Positions 7,541-10,823 of a DNA stretch of 10,823 bases are shown piece by piece. The position numbers were made by a program, and so were the translations under genes. The notes beneath the pieces were generated by a model. That model had not been told where the DNA came from. It was given only the letters and a program-made list of their open reading frames with translations, and did no database searches. Positions within the stretch are counted from its first letter, which is position 1; every line of letters begins with the position of its first letter. This stretch comes from Oscillospiraceae bacterium (lineage in GTDB: Bacteria > Bacillota > Clostridia > Oscillospirales > Oscillospiraceae): the NCBI GenBank assembly GCA_017420125.1, contig JAFOJR010000125.1, positions 1 through 10,823 of the forward strand, written 5' to 3'.

Positions 7541-8639
7541 AGATGTCATTTGTTTTTAAACAAATATTATTTTTCTGCAAAAATGCAATGACTTGGTCAG
7601 CAATTTGATAGACTTGGTCAAAAGAAATACTGGGATGATAAAGCGCCTCTAACGTGTCGTGAAGCTGTTTGGCTTCCGAAAAAGCAGCAATAGCGTCCAG
7701 CATAAGGGTGCGGGACATTTTTTTGGCAAAACGCAGCCTGGTTCGATTGTCTTTCAGCCAGTCTGACTTCACCAAATGGTCAAAACGCAATTTGCGCACA
7801 GCCTCTTCCTCGTATGAAGCAAGAGACGTAGAAGTCACAAACGCCAAAGAAAGTTCGGGGATCAACAGATGTTCCAGCCGATCCGGCGCCAGCGGACAGG
7901 GGCAGGAAATTACCTCATATCCGGAGGAAAGCGCTTTGTCCTGCAGGAAAAGAAGCCATGGGTGAGCCAATCCATATGGATCCACGCAAACGTAAATCCG
8001 CTTGCAGAGTGTGTTTACAGTATCAAAGCGGCAAAGATAACCTTGACAGGTAATCCCACCCAAGAACCGCTTTGAAAGTTTGCCGGATGGACGTTCGGAA
8101 GAAGGCTTCTTGATCTCTCTTGCAGCAATGGTGTGGATGCGTTTTTTCATTTTTTCAGCAGCGGCTGAAGAAAGAGACGAAGGAGGAAGAGGGTCAGTCA
8201 TTTGCTGTGCGGCAGATAAAATACGGTAGGCCCGCCGGTATTGTGCGCTGCATGCATCAGTCAAGGCACAAATTTCAGATGCTTTATGCAGAAGCAGTTC
8301 CGTCTGACAGCAGGTCCCCAAATTAAGATATGTATCTAAAACACCGGGGTAACGAGGCTCTATTACATGCGGCGATGTACCATCTGCGATAACAACATGT
8401 AGGGTGGGGAAACGGACGGCATCAATAGAGTCTGGATCACCGGAACAGTGGATATATTCCACAGGCTCTGAGAGGGCATCTGCTACATAACGCATGAGAG
8501 ATGATTTTCCGCAGCCAGGGCTTCCTTTCAAAACGAAAACAAAATCGTGAGAATCTTTTGTCATGAGTTGATCATAAAGAGAATAAAATCCATTGGGCGT
8601 GTTTGCACCAAGAAAAAAGTGAGTGGCATCAGGGTTCAT
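7539..8639 (-). CDS. Duplicated P-loop ATPase-like protein (PRK06851-type), second P-loop degenerate
   Basis: The function is unknown. The protein is two copies of one P-loop domain. The first (about 8-108) has HFFLGANTPNGFYSLYD, a normal Walker A GSPGCGKS (39-46), YIHCSGDPDSIDAV (62-75) and VVIADGTSPHVIEP (82-95). After an Ala/Ser/Lys-rich middle (about 110-189), the second copy begins at KRFLGGITCQG (190-200), and its HLLIPELSLAFVTSTS (257-272) parallels the first. At the Walker A position it has DPYGLAHP (220-227): the lysine and all but one glycine are lost. I recall this layout from the uncharacterised PRK06851 family of Clostridia, whose members generally keep a P-loop in both halves. 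The length of 366 residues is full for that family. The ATG has GGAGGAG upstream. It converges on the ArsC/Spx-like gene, sharing the last few bases of that gene's terminator. No adjacent gene suggests a partner. Confidence 0.85.
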   Translation of the reverse strand: MNPDATHFFLGANTPNGFYSLYDQLMTKDSHDFVFVLKGSPGCGKSSLMRYVADALSEPVEYIHCSGDPDSIDAVRFPTLHVVIADGTSPHVIEPRYPGVLDTYLNLGTCCQTELLLHKASEICALTDACSAQYRRAYRILSAAQQMTDPLPPSSLSSAAAEKMKKRIHTIAAREIKKPSSERPSGKLSKRFLGGITCQGYLCRFDTVNTLCKRIYVCVDPYGLAHPWLLFLQDKALSSGYEVISCPCPLAPDRLEHLLIPELSLAFVTSTSLASYEEEAVRKLRFDHLVKSDWLKDNRTRLRFAKKMSRTLMLDAIAAFSEAKQLHDTLEALYHPSISFDQVYQIADQVIAFLQKNNICLKTNDI

Positions 8640-8923
8640 ATAACTCTCCTCCGTTTTAGATAATTTTTTTAAGATAATTTCATAAGGGAAAGCAAACTGG
8701 TTTCTGCTACAATGTATGTTACACAGAAGAATTGGTTCACTTTCCGAAAAGAAAGCTGAAATTTCTCCTTGTGAAAAGAGGTGAGATTTTCATCTTGAGA
8801 AAGAAAAGGAACTGGGCATTTTGATGAAAAAGTGAAAAGAGTATTTATGCAAAGTGCGCGAAAAACAGGTTAAAAAAAAAGGAAAGTATAGAAAAAAGTT
8901 TACATTTCTGAACAAATATGCCC

Positions 8924-8941
8924 GTTTGTATAATTACAAAC
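8924..8941. promoter_or_regulatory. Perfect 18-bp operator-like palindrome
   Basis: GTTTGTA-TAAT-TACAAAC is a perfect 7+7 inverted repeat with a 4-bp centre. It overlaps the -35 element of the promoter at 8933-8961, the position expected for a repressor operator. Its right-hand part is echoed at 8953-8964, where 11 of 12 bases match 8926-8937, exactly 27 bp downstream. The regulator cannot be named from the site. Confidence 0.5.
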
Positions 8942-8961
8942 CAAATAGAATATTGTATAAT
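8933..8961 (+). promoter_or_regulatory. Putative sigma-A promoter reading into the non-coding gap
   Basis: ATTACA (8933-8938, 4 of 6) and a perfect TATAAT (8956-8961) are separated by 17 bp. A second perfect TATAAT lies at 8929-8934 but has no good -35. Transcription would begin near 8968 and run towards the aquaporin. Confidence 0.55.
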
Positions 8962-8967
8962 GACAAA

Positions 8968-9131
8968 GACAAAGAACCTTGCGACATGGTTCGGCGAAGA
9001 AAAAGGAAAATTGCACACAGGTTTTGAAATCGCGCAAATTGGCGTTGGAGGTTTCGGGTACATTAGATAACCTGGGGCGTTTTCCGAGAGAGGAGGGGAG
9101 CTTGCAGCGTACGCGCTCGTTTTGTTTTTTT
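8968..9131 (+). ncRNA. Candidate structured small RNA, about 160 nt
   Basis: The stretch lies between a strong promoter and a terminator-like hairpin and contains nested complementary segments. GAACC (8974-8978) pairs with GGTTC (8988-8992). GGAAAA (9005-9010) pairs with TTTTCC (9080-9085) and encloses CAGGTT (9018-9023) with AACCTG (9069-9074), which in turn encloses GAAA (9026-9029) with TTTC (9052-9055). The 5' and 3' ends do not pair as in 6S RNA, and I see no tmRNA, SRP or RNase P signature. It could also be the leader of a longer transcript. Confidence 0.35.
9098..9131 (+). terminator. Terminator-like hairpin in the gap
   Basis: GAGC (9098-9101) and GC (9104-9105) pair with GC (9113-9114) and GCTC (9115-9118), leaving a TT bulge and a 7-nt loop. 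The run GTTTTGTTTTTTT follows (9119-9131). The stem is only 6 bp but GC-rich, and the T-run is excellent. Confidence 0.45.
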
Positions 9132-9187
9132 AAAGAATAAAACGAAATGTGAAGGAGATATGACCGGTGTAGCGCTGGAGTCATTTT

Positions 9188-9328
9188 ATGGTTTCACGTT
9201 CTGCACAAAAGAACTGGCAATGCAAAAATTCTCATCTATTCCTCCACGGTCTGAAGGCAGAAGCCATAAAGTCTATAAGAGGAATGGAGAATTATCATTT
9301 GTCGTCAGATTCTCCGGCACGGAAGTGA
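9188..9328 (+). CDS. Possible 46-residue small protein, unrecognised
   Basis: An ATG with GGAG seven bases upstream opens a 46-codon frame; the product begins MVSRSAQKNWQCKN, is basic and has no clear membrane segment. A competing 63-codon frame (9160-9351) overlaps it in another phase, but its AAGGAG lies only two bases before its ATG, which is too close for good initiation. Neither product is familiar, and both sit in hairpin-rich DNA. They may be chance frames. Confidence 0.15.
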   Translation: MVSRSAQKNWQCKNSHLFLHGLKAEAIKSIRGMENYHLSSDSPARK

Positions 9329-9441
9329 GTTTCATGCAGAAGATATTGTAAAATCAGGGGAATATCAATCTGGCAGATTGCCGGGATACTGTATGAAAGC
9401 TGTGCAAACATATAGAACCAACTGCTCCAACGCCTCTGACG

Positions 9442-9487
9442 TTTTACTGTTTTAATAATCTGACGAAGATTTTAAAAGACAGTAAAA
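9442..9487. repeat. Long imperfect AT-rich hairpin
   Basis: The stem has three blocks: TTTTACTG (9442-9449) with CAGTAAAA (9480-9487), TTTTAA (9450-9455) with TTAAAA (9472-9477), and AATCT (9457-9461) with AGATT (9467-9471). That is 19 pairs with a 1-nt and a 2-nt bulge and a GACGA loop. No T-run follows on the plus strand, so it does not look like an ordinary terminator. Confidence 0.6.
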
Positions 9488-9574
9488 AATGGAGTCTCTT
9501 TCATTGAGTTCCGTACGTCGAAGAGAATATCTTGTCGCCTATGCCGTTTTGCGGAGTAGAGATGATCTCTTATG

Positions 9575-9608
9575 TCAAATCTTTTCGTTTTTTAACAGGA
9601 AGATTTGA
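9575..9608. repeat. Perfect 9-bp inverted repeat
   Basis: TCAAATCTT (9575-9583) is exactly complementary to AAGATTTGA (9600-9608), with a 16-nt T-rich loop. It lies 24 bases before the structured leader element. Confidence 0.5.
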
Positions 9609-9631
9609 AAACTGACGAATCAGATTTTTTG

Positions 9632-9770
9632 GTTCTTTCTAAGGTCATTCCTTAAAGGGAACGACCCAGTTGTGTATCGCGCAGGGGCGCTGATATACGG
9701 GCGGAAACAAGGAAAGAACAACTGTGATGTGCAACCTGTAAACATCATATTTCTAATCGGCCAGACGGCC
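9632..9770 (+). promoter_or_regulatory. Candidate structured cis-regulatory leader of the aquaporin gene
   Basis: GTTCTTTC (9632-9639) and GAAAGAAC (9712-9719) form an 8-bp closing stem around two hairpins. One is GGTC-A-TTCC with GGAA-C-GACC (9643-9666). The other is TATCGCGC with GCGC-T-GATA (9675-9695, AGGG loop). Together they make a three-way junction. CAGTTGT (9667-9673) can instead pair perfectly with ACAACTG (9718-9724), which is incompatible with the closing stem in a simple fold. Two more hairpins follow: TGATGT with ACATCA (9725-9747) and GGCC-AGAC-GGCC (9759-9770). The ribosome binding site is at 9789-9794. I recognise no known riboswitch class. Confidence 0.4.
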
Positions 9771-9801
9771 AAAAATATTTAGAAAGTTGAGGTGCTTCAC
9801 C

Positions 9802-10518
9802 GTGATTAGCAACATATATCTCGCGGAATTTTTGGGCGCAGCCTTCCTGGTTTTCTTAGGCGATGGCGTTGTTGCAAACTGCTTGCTCAACAAGTCTGCT
9901 TTTAAAGCTGTTGATCCACCCGTCTTCATCACCCTTGGTTGGGGTCTTGCACTGGCACTGCCCGTATGTTTGTTTGCAAACATTTCCGGCGCACATTTGA
10001 ACCCGTCCTTGAGTATTGGCTTGGCAATTACCGGTCAGATGGATTGGGGCGTATGCTGGGGCTATGTTCTGGCTCAGATGCTGGGCGGTTTCGTTGGCGC
10101 AGTCTTTATGTGGATTGCTTTCCTGGATCAGTTCGATGGAACAGACGATCCTGGCACCATCAAAGCCTGCTTCTGCACAGCACCTGCTGTTCGCAACTAT
10201 CCTGTCAACCTGATTGAAGAAATCCTCATCACCTTCTCCCTTGTATTCATCGTTCTGGGCTTCGGCAACGCTGGCATGGGTTATGGTGTCAACTATGTAC
10301 TCGTATTCTTCCTGCTGACCAGCATTGGTATGTCTTTCGGTGGTATCACGGCTTACGGCCTGAACCCCTGCAGAGACTTGGCTCCGAGAATTGCACACGC
10401 TATCCTGCCCATCAAGGGTAAGGGTAAGTCCGACTGGGCATATTCTTGGGTACCCGTTGTTGGTTCTCTCATCGGAGCAATCCTGGGTGCTTGGATCTTC
10501 AAAATTTTCCCGTGGTAA
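9802..10518 (+). CDS. Aquaporin / glycerol facilitator (MIP) family channel
   Basis: MIP channels pass water, glycerol or other small neutral solutes through the cytoplasmic membrane. The 238 residues carry both half-helix boxes: SGAHLNPS (62-69) and GLNPCRD (186-192). In each box the usual Ala of NPA is replaced (S69, C190). Asp after the Arg is typical of glycerol-type members. Six membrane segments are apparent, starting from AEFLGAAFLVFLGDG (8-22) and ending with GSLIGAILGAWIF (221-233). The start is GTG at 9802 with GAGGTG seven bases upstream; a TTG at 9787 is in frame but overlaps this site. The gene is rich in codons ending in C (ATC, TTC, CTC, AAC), unlike the ger genes, which suggests high expression or a different origin. 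No glycerol kinase gene is adjacent, so the substrate is unknown. Confidence 0.92.
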   Translation: MISNIYLAEFLGAAFLVFLGDGVVANCLLNKSAFKAVDPPVFITLGWGLALALPVCLFANISGAHLNPSLSIGLAITGQMDWGVCWGYVLAQMLGGFVGAVFMWIAFLDQFDGTDDPGTIKACFCTAPAVRNYPVNLIEEILITFSLVFIVLGFGNAGMGYGVNYVLVFFLLTSIGMSFGGITAYGLNPCRDLAPRIAHAILPIKGKGKSDWAYSWVPVVGSLIGAILGAWIFKIFPW

Positions 10519-10551
10519 GTTGCCATCTTTCATTCATAATATGATTACATT

Positions 10552-10585
10552 AAACAGGAGCGGACATTGTCCGCTCCTGTTTTCT
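10552..10585 (+). terminator. Strong terminator after the aquaporin gene
   Basis: A 14-bp perfect stem (10552-10565 with 10569-10582) with an ATT loop is followed by TTTC. The stem begins AAA and ends TTT, so it could work in both directions. It lies 33 nt after the stop codon. Confidence 0.9.
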
Positions 10586-10652
10586 ATGAGTGCAAATCGC
10601 AGAGGAATTGCCAGGCATATTCGAATTTCTACTTTCTTTTTTTTAGATAAAC

Positions 10653-10661
10653 TGGTAAAAT
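10653..10661 (+). promoter_or_regulatory. Possible extended -10 promoter for the DegV gene
   Basis: TGGTAAAAT fits TG-n plus a near-consensus -10 (TAAAAT). No good -35 is visible 17 bp upstream. The leader to the ATG at 10764 would be about 95 nt. Confidence 0.3.
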
Positions 10662-10763
10662 AAATGATAGTTAGGAAAGTGTCAAGATTTGTTTTTTGAT
10701 GGTTAAATGAGTTGGCCTGATGCGGCACGAACAACAAATTATCATAGAGAAGTGAGGCAGGAC

Positions 10764-10823
10764 ATGGAAAAGCAATTTATTTTATCTTGTGAATCTACAG
10801 TGGATCTCCCTTATTCTTATGTC
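10764..10823 (+). CDS. DegV-family protein, N-terminal fragment cut by the window edge
   Basis: Only 20 codons are present. The product begins MEKQFILSCESTVDLP, matching the DegV first strand and the S-T-x-D-L-P motif that leads into the fatty-acid-binding cleft. In characterised Firmicutes, such proteins (FakB) present fatty acids to the kinase FakA for phospholipid synthesis. AGTGAGG lies six bases before the ATG. The gene continues beyond the window, so length and completeness are unknown. Confidence 0.75.
   Translation, partial: MEKQFILSCESTVDLPYSYV

Larger units (their letters stand above)
8640..9801. other. Gene-poor, hairpin-rich intergenic gap of about 1.16 kb
   Basis: No reading frame here looks like a known protein. 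From left to right it holds an extended -10-like TGCTACAAT (8705-8713, plus strand), a palindrome and strong promoter (8924-8961), a possible small RNA (8968-9131), overlapping small frames (9160-9351), and a 6-bp hairpin (9366-9371 with 9375-9380). After these come a long AT-rich hairpin (9442-9487), a 9-bp hairpin (9575-9608) and a junction-like structure (9632-9719) just before the aquaporin. It may be one large structured RNA, several leaders, or a decayed locus. Confidence 0.7.

Noticed and set aside
8968..9131. 6S RNA
   Set aside because: The ends do not form the long closing stem and central bubble of 6S RNA.
8900..9184. 94-codon minus-strand frame in the gap
   Set aside because: No good ribosome binding site, no family resemblance, and it lies opposite the promoter and candidate small RNA.
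9759..9780. GGCC-AGAC-GGCC hairpin as a terminator before the aquaporin
   Set aside because: The stem is 4 bp and is followed by A residues rather than a T-run on the plus strand.
9000..9801. T-box, SAM, lysine, cobalamin or yybP-ykoY riboswitch, or a group II intron
   Set aside because: I looked for the T-box GGTGGTACCGCG element, typical riboswitch core strings, and an intron GTGCG start with domain V, and found none.

Overview
The window looks like chromosome from an anaerobic, endospore-forming member of the Clostridia. An Oscillospiraceae-like organism is my guess from the style of the proteins; the sequence does not prove it. The reasons are a complete spore germinant-receptor operon, strong GGAGG-type ribosome binding sites, moderate GC content, and frequent TTG or GTG starts. 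No insertion sequence, phage gene, CRISPR array, tRNA or rRNA is visible.

Layout from left to right. (1) typA/bipA, a ribosome-associated GTPase, lies on the minus strand with its own terminator (31-59) and promoter (2011-2039). (2) A beta-carbonic anhydrase lies on the plus strand with its own sigma-A-type promoter and a strong terminator; a possible 39-codon reading frame lies just upstream. (3) A four-gene germinant-receptor operon (2935-7044) is ordered A, C, D, B. It starts from a sigma-G-like promoter (2880-2908). The D gene (5764-5931) encodes a 55-residue protein with two membrane segments and is easily missed. (4) A small ArsC/Spx-like thioredoxin-fold gene has its own promoter and terminator. 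(5) A minus-strand gene encodes a duplicated P-loop protein of unknown function whose second P-loop has decayed. (6) A gap of about 1.16 kb (8640-9801) has no convincing protein gene. It contains a strong promoter with an overlapping 18-bp palindrome, a possible small RNA ending in a terminator-like hairpin, several more hairpins, and a junction-like structured leader. (7) An aquaporin/glycerol-facilitator family gene with both NPA boxes altered ends at a very strong terminator. (8) The first 20 codons of a DegV-family gene run off the right edge.

How the parts work together: the A, C, D and B proteins should form one germinant receptor in the spore inner membrane, made in the forespore under sigma-G. 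The other genes look like independent housekeeping or accessory units, each with its own signals. Several starts were moved from the longest reading frame to TTG or GTG codons with good ribosome binding sites: typA to 1941, the A subunit to 2935, and the aquaporin to 9802.

The most unusual parts are the structured, gene-free gap before the aquaporin, the germinant-receptor C subunit without a normal lipobox, the tiny D subunit, and the half-decayed duplicated ATPase. I saw no clear evidence of a wholly new defence or mobile system.
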